Assembly: GCF_014303735.1 (NCBI RefSeq)
Contig: NZ_CP060296.1
Coordinates: 4,485,501 to 4,549,500 of the forward strand
Source of the DNA: Variovorax sp. PAMC28562
Lineage (GTDB): Bacteria; Pseudomonadota; Gammaproteobacteria; Burkholderiales; Burkholderiaceae_C
Length of the DNA stretch: 64,000 nt
Direction of reading: 5' to 3'
Shown here: one piece after another, positions 43,431 through 54,353 of the stretch
Layout of the letters: each line of letters starts with the position of its first letter
Numbering within the stretch: position 1 is the stretch's first letter
Program-made: the position numbers and the translations under genes
The notes under the pieces: generated by a model
Told to the model about the DNA's origin: nothing
What the model saw: only the letters and a program-made list of their open reading frames with translations
Databases searched by the model: none

Positions 43431-44234
43431 ATGCTCGACCACGCGACACACATGACGCTCGCGCTCGAGCTGCACGAATCCGAACGCAGCCGCGTGCAGG
43501 TCGAACATTTCTCCAAGCGCTATCCGGCGATGGAGATCGCAGACAGCTATGCCATCCAGCGCGAATGGGTCGCCCTCAAGCTGGCCGAGGGCCGCACCAT
43601 AAAAGGCCACAAGATCGGCCTCACATCGCGCGCGATGCAGGTGTCGTCGAACATCACCGAGCCGGACTACGGCGCGCTGCTCGACGACATGTTCTTTCGC
43701 GAAGGCGCCGACATTCCGGCCGCACGTTTCATTCTTCCGCGCGTCGAGGTCGAGCTCGCCTTCATATTGCAGCGCGACCTGCGTGGCCCCAACGTCAGCA
43801 TCTTCGACGTGCTCGCAGCGACCGACTACGTGGTGCCCGCCATTGAGATCATCGACGCGCGCATCGAGCAGGCCGATCGCCTCACGAAAGTGCCGCGCAA
43901 GGTGTTCGACACCATCGCGGACAACGCCGCCAACGCCGGCATCGTGATGGGCGGCCGGCCGGTCAAGCCCGATGCGGTCGACCTGCGCTGGTGCGGCGCC
44001 CTGCTCTACAAGAACGGCGTCATCGAAGAGTCGGGCTTGGCAGCGGCCGTGCTCAACCATCCCGCCAACGGCATCGTGTGGCTGGTCAACAAACTGGCAG
44101 CGCACGACGAAGGATTGAAGGCCGGCGAAGTGGTGCTGGCGGGCTCGTTCACGCGGCCTGTAGCAGCGGCGGCGGGCGATGTTTTTCACGCCGACTACGG
44201 CCCGCTCGGTGCCATCGCATTTCGATTCGTCTGA
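43431..44234 (+). CDS. hpaH: 2-oxohept-3-ene-1,7-dioate hydratase
   Basis: 267 residues of the MhpD/HpaH hydratase family, a fumarylacetoacetase-like fold. [47 protein letters not shown] and [13 protein letters not shown] are the conserved blocks; the Glu residues in VEVELAF would bind the metal. It adds water to 2-oxohepta-3-ene-1,7-dioate in the lower homoprotocatechuate meta pathway. The ATG at 43431 follows an AACGAGAGA stretch. It is the first gene of the operon, seven bases before hpaE. The family also contains 4-oxalocrotonate-pathway hydratases; the neighbours decide the call. Confidence 0.88.
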   Translation: MLDHATHMTLALELHESERSRVQVEHFSKRYPAMEIADSYAIQREWVALKLAEGRTIKGHKIGLTSRAMQVSSNITEPDYGALLDDMFFREGADIPAARFILPRVEVELAFILQRDLRGPNVSIFDVLAATDYVVPAIEIIDARIEQADRLTKVPRKVFDTIADNAANAGIVMGGRPVKPDAVDLRWCGALLYKNGVIEESGLAAAVLNHPANGIVWLVNKLAAHDEGLKAGEVVLAGSFTRPVAAAAGDVFHADYGPLGAIAFRFV

Positions 44235-44241
44235 ACACACC

Positions 44242-45714
44242 ATGACCTCCATGATTCACGTCGCCGGCGTCCACGTCTCGCCCGACCACTACATCGACGG
44301 CCAGCGCGTCGCATCGACCGAAACCTTCGAGCTGCGCTCGCCGATCGACCAGCGCGTGCTGGGCCATATCAGCGAAGGCAGCGATGCCCAGGTCGACGCC
44401 GCCATCACGGCAGCGCAGCGCGCATTCCCTGCCTGGGCCGCACTTGGCGCCGAAGGCCGCAAGCCCATCCTCGACCGCTTCGCCGACGAAATCGGCAAGC
44501 GTGCCGACGCCTTCTGCATGCTCGAATCGAACGATGCCGGCGTGCTGCTGTCGCGCATGAAGCATGGCGTCGTGCCACGCGCGATGCTCAACATCCGCTG
44601 GTTCGCCGAGCACGCACTGACGTTGCAAGACAGACCGATCGAGACCGAGCAGGCGACGCACATCGTGCGGCACGATGCGGCCGGCGTCGTCGCCATCATC
44701 ACGCCGTGGAACGCGCCGCTGATGCTCACGACCTGGAAGCTCGGTCCGGCGTTGGCAGCGGGCAACACGGTCGTCGTCAAACCGCCTGAATGGGCGCCGC
44801 TCACCTGCTCGATGCTGGCCGACGCGGCCCATGCGGCCGGCCTGCCGCCGGGTGTTCTCAACTTCGTGCAGGGCGCGGGCGCAACCACCGGCGCGCGTTT
44901 GGTGAGTGATCCGCGACTCGCGCGCGTTTCGTTCACCGGTTCGGTCGGTACGGCCAAGCGCATCGCGCAGGCCGCTGCGGCCAACCTCGTGCCATGCAGC
45001 CTCGAACTCGGCGGCAAGTCGCCCTTCATCGTGCTCGAAGATGCCGACCTCGACGGCGCTGCTGCGACGGGTGCGCTGATGTACCGCAACGCCGGTCAGG
45101 TGTGTCTTGCGGGCACGCGCTTTCTCGTGCACTCGAAGGTCGTCAACGTCTTCGTCTCGCGCATGCGGGCGCATGTCGAACAGCTGACCGTCGGCGATCC
45201 GCGCGAGGCTGCAACGGAAGTCGGCCCCATCATTCATCCGCGCCAGGTCGAGCGCGTGAAAGCGTTCGTCGAACGCGCCTTGGCAGACGGCGCCGAGTTG
45301 CTGTGGGGCGGCGCAATGCATCCGTTCGGCGCGCAGTATTTCCAGCCGACCATGCTCACTCAGGTGAAGCAGGGTTCGGAGATCGTGCAGAACGAAGTCT
45401 TCGGCCCGGTGCTCACGCTGCAGACCTTCGACGACGACGACGAGGTCATCGCCATGGCCAACGGAACCGACTACGGCCTTGGCGGTGTCTGCTACGGAGA
45501 GGTGGCGCATGCGACCGCCATTGCCATGCAGGTCGCGACCGGTTTCATCTGGGTCAACTCCTTCGGCATCCGCGATCTGGCGGCGCCGTTCGGCGGCATC
45601 AAGCGCTCCGGTGTCGGACGCGAAGGTGGCGACTGGAGCTTCGAATTTTTCTGCGACGTGAAAGACGTCGTCGTGCCGAAGAAGCCTTTCAAGGCCAGCT
45701 TCAGCCACCGCTGA
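44242..45714 (+). CDS. hpaE: 5-carboxymethyl-2-hydroxymuconate semialdehyde dehydrogenase
   Basis: 490 residues of the aldehyde dehydrogenase superfamily. NAD binding uses IITPWNAPLMLTTWKLGPAL and FTGSVGTAKRIA. The general-base Glu is in LELGGKSPF, and the catalytic Cys is in NAGQVCLAGTRF. WVNSFGIRDLAAPFGGIKRSG near the end shapes the aldehyde pocket. It oxidises the semialdehyde produced by HpaD to 5-carboxymethyl-2-hydroxymuconate. The specific name rests on the neighbouring extradiol dioxygenase and hydratase. hpaD follows after 12 bases. Confidence 0.88.
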   Translation: MTSMIHVAGVHVSPDHYIDGQRVASTETFELRSPIDQRVLGHISEGSDAQVDAAITAAQRAFPAWAALGAEGRKPILDRFADEIGKRADAFCMLESNDAGVLLSRMKHGVVPRAMLNIRWFAEHALTLQDRPIETEQATHIVRHDAAGVVAIITPWNAPLMLTTWKLGPALAAGNTVVVKPPEWAPLTCSMLADAAHAAGLPPGVLNFVQGAGATTGARLVSDPRLARVSFTGSVGTAKRIAQAAAANLVPCSLELGGKSPFIVLEDADLDGAAATGALMYRNAGQVCLAGTRFLVHSKVVNVFVSRMRAHVEQLTVGDPREAATEVGPIIHPRQVERVKAFVERALADGAELLWGGAMHPFGAQYFQPTMLTQVKQGSEIVQNEVFGPVLTLQTFDDDDEVIAMANGTDYGLGGVCYGEVAHATAIAMQVATGFIWVNSFGIRDLAAPFGGIKRSGVGREGGDWSFEFFCDVKDVVVPKKPFKASFSHR

Positions 45715-45726
45715 AAGGAGAACGAC

Positions 45727-46635
45727 ATGGCACAGATCGTCGGCGCCGCACTGGTGTCGCACCACCCCGGCTTGATGCAGGACGACGACTTCCGCGTGAA
45801 GATGGGCAACGGCGCGGATTCTGACCTGATCGCTGGTTACCAGCGCCTGCGCGACCGCATCGACGCAGTGCGGCCCGACACCTTCGTGCTGTTCGATACC
45901 CACTGGTTCACCACCGGCTACCACCTGGTCGACGGCGGTGCGCACATGCAAGGCACCTACACCTCCGACGAGATGCCCTGGTACCTGCACGGCCAGCACT
46001 ACGACTACCGCGGATCGCCCTCGCTCGCGGGGCTTATCGAAGAGGTCGCGGTGGAACAGGGCGTGATGAGCAAGGCGATCTATGACGAAGCGTTGCCGCG
46101 ACATTACGCGACCATCAACGTGGTCAACAAGCTGGTGAGGGGCGAGCGCGTGGTGTCGGTCAGCACCTGCCAGAACTGCCAGCCGCGCCACTACCTCGAG
46201 TCGGGCCGCGTCATCGGCGAGGCGATTCGGCGCATGGGCGTTGACATCGGCGAGCGCATCGTGCTGCTGGCTTCCGGGGCGTTGAGTCACAAGTTCAATG
46301 AGATCGACTGGGTGCAGAAACATCCGCGGATGTACCACGAGACCAACGTGTCACGGCCATCGAACGTGGCGGCCGACAAGGAAGCGATCGCGCTGCTTGC
46401 GCAAGGGCGGCACGACCTCGTCCTCGACCAGTGGGACAGCAAGTTTCGCCCGCTGCCCTGGGAAGGTTTTGGCGGCCATTACCTGCAGATGATCGGTGCG
46501 CTCGGTGGCGCCGATTGCCGCAGCAAGGGGACCGCGTTGTCCGACTACGAGAACGCACGCGGTACCGGCAACGTCCACATGTGGTTCGACATCGAGACCA
46601 CCGAAGCGAAGACAACACTGGAGGCTCTGGCATGA
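45727..46635 (+). CDS. hpaD: 3,4-dihydroxyphenylacetate 2,3-dioxygenase (LigB-type)
   Basis: 302 residues of the class III (LigB-like) extradiol dioxygenase family. The metal site includes His12/His13 in LVSHHPGLMQDD and probably residues in EMPWYLHGQHYDYRG and LASGALSHKFNE. It opens the ring of homoprotocatechuate next to the diol, giving 5-carboxymethyl-2-hydroxymuconate semialdehyde. AAAGGAG stands six bases before the ATG. It overlaps hpaG by ATGA. The vicinal-oxygen-chelate type HpaD of other bacteria is unrelated; this is the LigB-type version. Confidence 0.87.
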   Translation: MAQIVGAALVSHHPGLMQDDDFRVKMGNGADSDLIAGYQRLRDRIDAVRPDTFVLFDTHWFTTGYHLVDGGAHMQGTYTSDEMPWYLHGQHYDYRGSPSLAGLIEEVAVEQGVMSKAIYDEALPRHYATINVVNKLVRGERVVSVSTCQNCQPRHYLESGRVIGEAIRRMGVDIGERIVLLASGALSHKFNEIDWVQKHPRMYHETNVSRPSNVAADKEAIALLAQGRHDLVLDQWDSKFRPLPWEGFGGHYLQMIGALGGADCRSKGTALSDYENARGTGNVHMWFDIETTEAKTTLEALA

Positions 46636-47582
46636 GCAAGTACCTGCACGAATTTCCGTTCGCCGAACTGCCCGCGGTGATGCGCGGCCCGCGTGTCGAG
46701 CGCCGCCGTGTGCTGAGCCATGGCTCGCCTTATTGGGGCACTGTGATCGACGGCAACACGCTGCGACTCGACGACGGTCGCGAGGTCGCGCTGGCAGATG
46801 TCACGCACCTGCCGCCGTGCGAGCCGACCAAGATCATCTGCGTGCATCTGTCGTACAGCTCGCGCGGCATGGAGACGCGCAACAAGGCCAGGCCGACCGA
46901 GACGCCGACCTATTTCACCAAGCCTCCCACCGCGATGAATGCACATGGCGGTGAACTCGTGAAGCCTGCCGACTGCACCTACCTCAACTACGAAGGCGAA
47001 CTCGCCGTGGTCATCGGCAAGGTGTGCCGCAACGTGACGCCCGACGAAGCGTGGGACTACATGCTCGGCTTCGCGCCGGCGCTCGATATGGGACTGCAGA
47101 ACTTTCGCGATACGGATCAAGGCTCGATGTTGCGCGTGAAGGGCGCCGACGGGCTGCTGCCGATCGGTCCCGGCCTGGTGACCGGCGTCAACATCTTCGA
47201 CCAGACCCTGCGCACCTACCGCAACGGCCTGCTCGTGCAGGAGGCCCACATCGGCGAAGAAATGGTCTGGGGCCCGCACTACATGGTGGCCGACATCGCG
47301 CGCCACATCACGCTGATGCCCGGCGACGTGGTGCTCACCGGCACGCCGTGTCATTCACGATCGGTCGATCCGGGAGACACGGTCGAGGTGGAGATTACCG
47401 GTATCGGGCGCCTTTCGAGTCACGTCGTCGCGGGGCCGGTGCCGCGCGCTTCTGCACTCGGCGTCGGGCATGCACCGACGGATTCGGACGAAGTTCGGCG
47501 CGTGGCGATGGGTCACGATCCACGGGTGCCGGATCGCTTCAAGGACAACTACCGGGCGGCGGCGCAAGTCCCCAACCGTTAG
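46632..47582 (+). CDS. hpaG: Fumarylacetoacetase-family decarboxylase/isomerase, HpaG-like
   Basis: 316 residues with a C-terminal fumarylacetoacetate hydrolase fold (about 70-285). YLNYEGELAVVIGKVCRNVT and GFAPALDMGLQNFRDTDQG carry the Glu/Asp metal ligands, and LTGTPCHSRSVDPGDTVEVE the rest. In the homoprotocatechuate path such proteins decarboxylate 5-oxopent-3-ene-1,2,5-tricarboxylate and isomerise the product. It has one FAH unit, unlike the duplicated E. coli HpaG, so it may do one or both steps. Its last 44 bases overlap the convergent thiDE gene. Confidence 0.83.
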   Translation: MSKYLHEFPFAELPAVMRGPRVERRRVLSHGSPYWGTVIDGNTLRLDDGREVALADVTHLPPCEPTKIICVHLSYSSRGMETRNKARPTETPTYFTKPPTAMNAHGGELVKPADCTYLNYEGELAVVIGKVCRNVTPDEAWDYMLGFAPALDMGLQNFRDTDQGSMLRVKGADGLLPIGPGLVTGVNIFDQTLRTYRNGLLVQEAHIGEEMVWGPHYMVADIARHITLMPGDVVLTGTPCHSRSVDPGDTVEVEITGIGRLSSHVVAGPVPRASALGVGHAPTDSDEVRRVAMGHDPRVPDRFKDNYRAAAQVPNR

Positions 47583-49227
47583 GCAGGCTCGGGTGCGGCA
47601 GGGGCAGCAGCGACTCTTGCCGAGCTCGCTCCGGTCGCTCGTGCTTCTTCAATGCCGTGGTCGCGACGCCTTCGCGCAATGCCGTCGCCAGCACCGGCAC
47701 GGTGGTCGTCGCGTCGACGCCCAACGCGCGTACCACGCACACGCCAGAGACACCGCACGCGGCCGCCTCACTCACCTGCCCCGGCTGCAGGATGCCGCCA
47801 ATCGCAACGACTGGCGCACCGGCCATGGCGTTCCACCAGCGCAAGTTGTCCAGACCTTGCGGGCGCCACGGCATGTCTTTGGTGAGCGTCGGCCACACCG
47901 GCCCACACGCCACGTAGCGCGGCGCCAGGGCACGGGTCCGGCACAGCTCCCACAGGCTGTGCGAACTGATGCCGAGTGCCAGCCCGCTGCGCAGCAGCTC
48001 GCCGCGACCCGCCTCACCCAGCGCCAGTAAGTCTTCCTGCCCGAGATGCACGCCGCTGGCGCCCAACTCTTGCGCCAGCGCCCAGTGGTCGTTGATGAAC
48101 AACTCCGCCTTCGCCGCGCGGCAGGCCGCCACGCTGCGCGCGATTTCGTCGCGCAGCAGCGCGGTCCAGCGCGCGTCGGGCGCTTGGGCCGGATTCGCTG
48201 CATCGGACAGCGGCGGCGTCTTGATGCGCAGTTGCACCGAGCGCACACCCGCGGCCAATACCTGCCGCACCCGTTCGGCGCTGTCGACGATGGCGTAGAG
48301 ACCCAGCAACGGGTCGTCGCTGCGGCGTGGTGCCGCGAAGCAGGCCGCCTCGCCCCACGACATGCGCGGCAACAGCGCAGGGTCGGCGTGGAAGCCCGGC
48401 AGGGCCATCACAGGTCCCGCGCCCGCGCCCGCCGCATGACCGCCGCGCAGTGCCTGCGTGGTCGCCATCTTTGCCAGGACGAGCGCATCGGCCGCGACGT
48501 AGCCGAGTGCCAACGCTGCGGCAACACTGCTCGCGAAAGTGCAGCCGGTGCCGTGGTTGTGCTTCGTGTCGACACGCGGCGATGCGAGCCAGCCGGCGGC
48601 GTGCTCGGTGTCGATCCAGTCGAGTGCTTCACGCTCCGCACTCTGCACGTGGTCCGTGCTGTCGCCGCCGGTAATGCAAACCGCCGCAGCGCCGGCCGCG
48701 CGCAGTCGCCGGGCGAGTGCCGGCACGTCGCTGCGGCCAGCGTCATCGCTATCGCCAAGGCCGCTGTCGTGCGCCTCCAACAAGCGATGCGCCTCGTGCA
48801 GGTTCGGCGTGACGACCGTGGCGCGCGGCAGCAGCAGATCGCGGTACGCCCGCAACACGGCCGCGTCGGCGAACTGCGCACCGGTGCTCGCCCCCAGCAC
48901 AGGATCGACCACCAGTGCGACAGGGCGCTCGCGTCGCAGCAGGTCGACCCATCGTGCGACGCATTCCACTTGCGCCACACCGCCGAGCAATCCGGTCTTG
49001 ATGACCAGCGGCGGCATGTCGGCAGCGAGTGCTTCGAGTTGTGCGTCGAGCCACGCGACCGGCAGCGGCTCGATGCGCGCGACGCTGTGCGAGTTCTGCG
49101 CGGTGACAGCGGCGACGACCGTACAGAGATGAACGCCGAAGGCATCGGCCGCGCGCTGATCGGCCGCCAGCCCCGCGCCGCCACCGCTGTCGGTGCCGGC
49201 GATGCTCCAGATCACGGGCGGCCTCAT
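47539..49227 (-). CDS. thiDE: Fused HMP/HMP-phosphate kinase and thiamine-phosphate synthase (ThiD-ThiE)
   Basis: 562 residues. The N-terminal ThiD kinase (1-270) shows IAGTDSGGGAGLAADQRAAD, VVDPVLGAS and the C-terminal KHNHGTGCTFASS. The ThiE domain (about 300-520) shows FINDHWALAQELGASGVHLG, ALGISSHSLWEL and GPVWPTLTKDMP. It phosphorylates hydroxymethylpyrimidine twice, then joins it to thiazole phosphate, making thiamine phosphate. The last 40 residues are a non-conserved tail rich in Pro and Leu. It is the last gene of the thi operon, overlaps thiG by ATGA and runs 44 bases into hpaG. Confidence 0.92.
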   Translation of the reverse strand: MRPPVIWSIAGTDSGGGAGLAADQRAADAFGVHLCTVVAAVTAQNSHSVARIEPLPVAWLDAQLEALAADMPPLVIKTGLLGGVAQVECVARWVDLLRRERPVALVVDPVLGASTGAQFADAAVLRAYRDLLLPRATVVTPNLHEAHRLLEAHDSGLGDSDDAGRSDVPALARRLRAAGAAAVCITGGDSTDHVQSAEREALDWIDTEHAAGWLASPRVDTKHNHGTGCTFASSVAAALALGYVAADALVLAKMATTQALRGGHAAGAGAGPVMALPGFHADPALLPRMSWGEAACFAAPRRSDDPLLGLYAIVDSAERVRQVLAAGVRSVQLRIKTPPLSDAANPAQAPDARWTALLRDEIARSVAACRAAKAELFINDHWALAQELGASGVHLGQEDLLALGEAGRGELLRSGLALGISSHSLWELCRTRALAPRYVACGPVWPTLTKDMPWRPQGLDNLRWWNAMAGAPVVAIGGILQPGQVSEAAACGVSGVCVVRALGVDATTTVPVLATALREGVATTALKKHERPERARQESLLPLPHPSLPNGWGLAPPPGSCP

Positions 49228-50075
49228 CGCGCGGCCTCGCCAAGCAGAAACGGCTGGCCGCCGACCGGAGTGCTGGCCACCGCAAAATCTTGCCGCGCCA
49301 TCACACCGGCTTGCCAGCCACCGCGGCCGGCCTCGACGGCATGGCGAAACGCGGTCGCCATTCGCACCGGATCGCGCGCCTGCGCCACCGCGGAATTCAG
49401 CAGCACGGCGTCGAAGCCCATCTCCATCGCCTGCGCCGCGTGCGAGGGCGCACCGAGGCCGGCATCAACGATCAACGTCGCGTCCGGCAACCGCTCGCGC
49501 AAGGTGCGCAGGGCCCAGGGGTTGAGCAGGCCCTGCCCAGATCCGATCGGCGCACCCCACGGCATGAGCACGGCGCAGCCCGCGTCGAGCAATCGTCGAC
49601 AAGTCACCAGATCGTCGGTGCAATACGGCCAGACCACGAAGCCATCGCGCACCAGGGCGTGCGCAGCGACCAGCAGTTCGGCCGGGTCGGGCTGCAGCGT
49701 GTGCTCGTCGCCCACGACCTCCAGCTTGATCCACCGGGTGTCGTACATCTCACGCGCCATGTGGGCCAGCGTGACCGCGTCGCGTGCGGTGCGACAGCCG
49801 GCGGTGTTGGGCAGCAATCGCGCACCCTGCTGCGCCAATGCCTCGCGCACGATCGTCATGAAGCCGTTGTCGCCACCGCCGCCATCCGTTCTTGCCATCG
49901 CGCGCTTCAGGCCGACGGTGACCACCTGCGTGCCGGCTGCTTCGATGGCATCGCGCAACGTATGGGGCGATGGATAGCCGGCCGTGCCCAGCAGGAAGCG
50001 GCTGCTCATCGGCACGCCGTCGACCGTCCAGAGGTCGGCAGCGGGTCGTTCTGGTTGCGCCTGTTGTCGTGTCAT
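49224..50075 (-). CDS. thiG: Thiazole synthase
   Basis: 283 residues, a TIM-barrel ThiG. The start LWTVDGVPMSSRFLLGTAGY, then WIKLEVVGDEHTLQPDPAEL with the Schiff-base Lys, AVLMPWGAPIGSGQGLLNP and TLIVDAGLGAPSHAAQAMEM are the family blocks. It makes the thiazole phosphate of thiamine from 1-deoxy-xylulose 5-phosphate, the ThiS thiocarboxylate and the glycine imine from ThiO. It overlaps thiDE by four bases, and thiS ends 15 bases upstream. Confidence 0.94.
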   Translation of the reverse strand: MTRQQAQPERPAADLWTVDGVPMSSRFLLGTAGYPSPHTLRDAIEAAGTQVVTVGLKRAMARTDGGGGDNGFMTIVREALAQQGARLLPNTAGCRTARDAVTLAHMAREMYDTRWIKLEVVGDEHTLQPDPAELLVAAHALVRDGFVVWPYCTDDLVTCRRLLDAGCAVLMPWGAPIGSGQGLLNPWALRTLRERLPDATLIVDAGLGAPSHAAQAMEMGFDAVLLNSAVAQARDPVRMATAFRHAVEAGRGGWQAGVMARQDFAVASTPVGGQPFLLGEAAR

Positions 50076-50090
50076 CGAAGTCTCCCCGGC

Positions 50091-50348
50091 TCAGCCGCCG
50101 ACGATGGGTTGAAAGAACAGCACGACATCGCCGCTTTGCAGCACGCGCCGATCGCGTTGAGCGCGCGGCACGAAGTCGCCGTTGATGGCCGTGCTCATGG
50201 CCAGCGGGGCGTGGCCCAGCGCCTGCATCAATGCAGCCAGCGTTGTGCCGGCAGCGACCTCGCGCGGTGCACCGTCGAGTTGCACGGTGATCGTTGCGAT
50301 GGGCATGCCGGGATGCGTGTTTGTGGCGGTGGCGGTGGCGTCGTTCAT
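50091..50348 (-). CDS. thiS: Sulfur carrier protein ThiS
   Basis: 85 residues ending in Gly-Gly (FFQPIVGG), the tail that is adenylated and thiocarboxylated. The beta-grasp core ITVQLDGAPREVAAGTTLAA matches ThiS. The first ATG overlaps the thiO stop (ATGA) and adds about 14 residues compared with typical ThiS; the internal MPIATITVQL would give about 71 residues. It donates sulfur to ThiG. thiF is not in this operon. Confidence 0.9.
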   Translation of the reverse strand: MNDATATATNTHPGMPIATITVQLDGAPREVAAGTTLAALMQALGHAPLAMSTAINGDFVPRAQRDRRVLQSGDVVLFFQPIVGG

Positions 50349-51382
50349 GCAGCAAGCGCCTCTTCCACCAGCGCTGGCGCCAGCAGCCAGCCATGCCTGA
50401 ACAGTCCGTTGATGCGCACCAGTCCGTCGCGCACTTCCACCACCGGCGCATGGTCAGGCAACGCCGGTCGCAGGTTGCGGTCGAGCCGCAGGATGCGTGC
50501 TTCGGCAAGTGCCGGCAAGACGCTGTGCGCCGCAGCCATCAACTCGACCGCGCTTTGCAGAGACACCGGCGACCGGTCTTCGCTTTCGATCTCGCTGGCG
50601 CCCACGATCACAACGTCGCCGGGGCGTGGCACGACATACACGCGGTGCCGCGGATGCAGCAGTCGCACCGGCCGCGTCAGCCCGAGTCCCGGCGCATGCA
50701 GCCAGACAGTTTCACCACGAACGCCGCGCACCGGCAAGGCGGGCCGCGCGCCCAGGCCGCGCACGTCGAATACCGTGTCGAAGCGCTGCCAGCCGAGTCC
50801 CTCGACGTACAGGGCGCCGGGCTCGAGGTCGGTCACGCGACGCTGCCAACACCAGCGCACACCGGCCGCGCCGTCGTGCAACGCCGCCATCGCGGCAACG
50901 GCGTCGATTTGCGCTTCACCCGGCAACAGCCATGCGTGCGCCACGCCCGCCAGCGCCGGCTCGAGCGCTGCCAATGCGGCTGCATCGAGAGTCTCTGCCG
51001 GCATCAGCCCAGCGACTTCGTGGTTGCGAAGGCGTGCGAGCACGCGCTCGGCGCTGCCCTTGTCGGCGCGGTGCGCGAGCATCAGACTGCCGCGTTCCGC
51101 GAAGTGCGGCGGGCCCGGTAGCTGCCGCACGATGTCGCGCCAAAGCCCAACGGAACGCAGGCCCCGCACGGCGATGTCGGAGGTCGCGTTGTCGAGTTCG
51201 GCCAGCGGGCTCAACATGCCGGCCGCGGTGAAGCCGGCGGCACCCTGGCCGTCGAAGCGCGCTACCGCGTCGTCCGCCGGATCGAACACCGTCACCGCAT
51301 GGCCGGCGCGCGACAGTTGCCAGGCGAGCAAGCGCCCGAGCAAACCGGCACCGGCGATGCCCATGCTTTTGGCGTGCGCCAT
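50345..51382 (-). CDS. thiO: Glycine oxidase ThiO
   Basis: 345 residues of the FAD-dependent D-amino-acid oxidase family. The dinucleotide motif is near the N-terminus (GIAGAGLLGRLLAWQLSRAG), followed by FTAAGMLSPLAELDN and a C-terminal block PALPDHAPVVEVRDGLVRIN. It oxidises glycine to the imine used by ThiG, the aerobic alternative to ThiH. Starts at 51382 (MAHAKSMGIAG) or 51364 (MGIAGAG) are both possible. It lies 35 bases after thiC and overlaps thiS by four. Confidence 0.88.
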   Translation of the reverse strand: MAHAKSMGIAGAGLLGRLLAWQLSRAGHAVTVFDPADDAVARFDGQGAAGFTAAGMLSPLAELDNATSDIAVRGLRSVGLWRDIVRQLPGPPHFAERGSLMLAHRADKGSAERVLARLRNHEVAGLMPAETLDAAALAALEPALAGVAHAWLLPGEAQIDAVAAMAALHDGAAGVRWCWQRRVTDLEPGALYVEGLGWQRFDTVFDVRGLGARPALPVRGVRGETVWLHAPGLGLTRPVRLLHPRHRVYVVPRPGDVVIVGASEIESEDRSPVSLQSAVELMAAAHSVLPALAEARILRLDRNLRPALPDHAPVVEVRDGLVRINGLFRHGWLLAPALVEEALAA

Positions 51383-51417
51383 GGAGAGCGTTGTGGAGGA
51401 CGTTGTCGAGGACCCCA

Positions 51418-53373
<1,956 letters not shown>

Positions 53374-53394
53374 TCATCGGCGGACGGGCACTCA

Positions 53395-53490
53395 GGGGAG
53401 TCGCAGCTCTTCTTACGCTGGTATGAACCAGATCAAGTTCGCGGGTTCGGACTGACCATCTCAGCACGCGCTTGCGTGCACCCCGGAGCG
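53395..53490 (-). promoter_or_regulatory. TPP riboswitch (thi box) of thiC
   Basis: Minus-strand conserved parts appear in order: CCGGGGTGC, a variable hairpin (ACGCAAGCGCGT), GCTGAGAT, ACCCGCGAACTTGATCTGG and TTCATACCAGCG, then GAAGAGC closing the P1 helix. This matches the thiamine pyrophosphate aptamer. A further hairpin (GCCCGTC-N7-GACGGGC, 53369-53389) lies between aptamer and thiC without a U tract, which favours control of translation start rather than termination. Confidence 0.93.
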
Positions 53491-53611
53491 GTGTTGATTC
53501 TGGGCACGGTGCGCGCGGAAGTCAACCAGTGCCGCTCGGAACGGAGGTCTTCGAGGACAATGAAGATGCCCCCAAAATACGTCTGACCCCGGGATTTTTC
53601 AAGAAAGCGCG

Positions 53612-54340
53612 ATGACCACTTCCGCATCTCCGACTCCCTACAAACGAGACTTCCCGACGGCGTTCGGCGCCATTCGCAAGCTGCTCGCCGATGGCAACGA
53701 CACGACACAGGTGTTCGTCATCATGCGAGCGCTCAACGGCCCGGTACCGCGCCAGAACTACGCTCGCTTGATGCAGACGCCGGCTGGCAGAAAGCTTGCC
53801 TACCGACGCGTCGAACTCGCGGATCGGTTCTCTGATCCGGCCTTCATCGCGAGCTTTGCGCCGGGCACCGTCGGCGCTGAGTACCGCGCGTTTCTTGAAC
53901 GAACCGGATACAGCGCCGCCGGTCTGGCAGAGATCTCCAATCTCAACCGTGAGCCGCTGGTCGAAGACCCTTACGCATGGAGCGCAAGGCGGACGCGCGA
54001 CGTGCACGACATCTGGCACGTGCTCACCGGCTACAAGACCGACGAGAGTCTGGGTGAAGCGGCGCTGGTCGCGTTCAGCTTCGCCCAATCGGGCGGACTG
54101 GGCTGGGCCTTTATTGCGTTGGCTGCCTCCTTGAAGAGTCTGCGCGTGACTGGAAATGCCGTGTTCGCGCGTGCGGTGATCGAAGGCTGGCGCAACGGCC
54201 GAAAGGCGGCGTGGCTACTGGGTGAAGACTACGAGTTGCTTTTGAACGAGCCGCTGCCCGCAGCGCGCGAACGCCTCGGCATCGCGCCTCCAACCCGCTA
54301 TGTGTCGGCGCAAGGCGTGCTGGCCGAGCATCTCGCCTGA
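53612..54340 (+). CDS. Coq4-like ubiquinone-biosynthesis protein
   Basis: 242 residues. VHDIWHVLTGYKTDESLGE carries the HDxxH metal motif of Coq4, with the partner Glu one residue further on than in the eukaryotic HDxxH-x11-E pattern. The N-terminal DTTQVFVIMRALNGPVPRQN and FLERTGYSAAGLAEIS segments are also of Coq4 type. In eukaryotes Coq4 acts in C1 decarboxylation/hydroxylation and organises the Q complex; the bacterial homologues are less studied. It is downstream of the divergent thi operon, and the NlpC/P60 gene follows after 13 bases. No membrane segment is obvious. Confidence 0.75.
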   Translation: MTTSASPTPYKRDFPTAFGAIRKLLADGNDTTQVFVIMRALNGPVPRQNYARLMQTPAGRKLAYRRVELADRFSDPAFIASFAPGTVGAEYRAFLERTGYSAAGLAEISNLNREPLVEDPYAWSARRTRDVHDIWHVLTGYKTDESLGEAALVAFSFAQSGGLGWAFIALAASLKSLRVTGNAVFARAVIEGWRNGRKAAWLLGEDYELLLNEPLPAARERLGIAPPTRYVSAQGVLAEHLA

Positions 54341-54353
54341 TGGCGCTCGTTCG

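Noticed and set aside
44149..46338. A 729-codon minus-strand open frame across hpaE and hpaD
   Set aside because: It spans two real genes on the opposite strand and shows no family signature.
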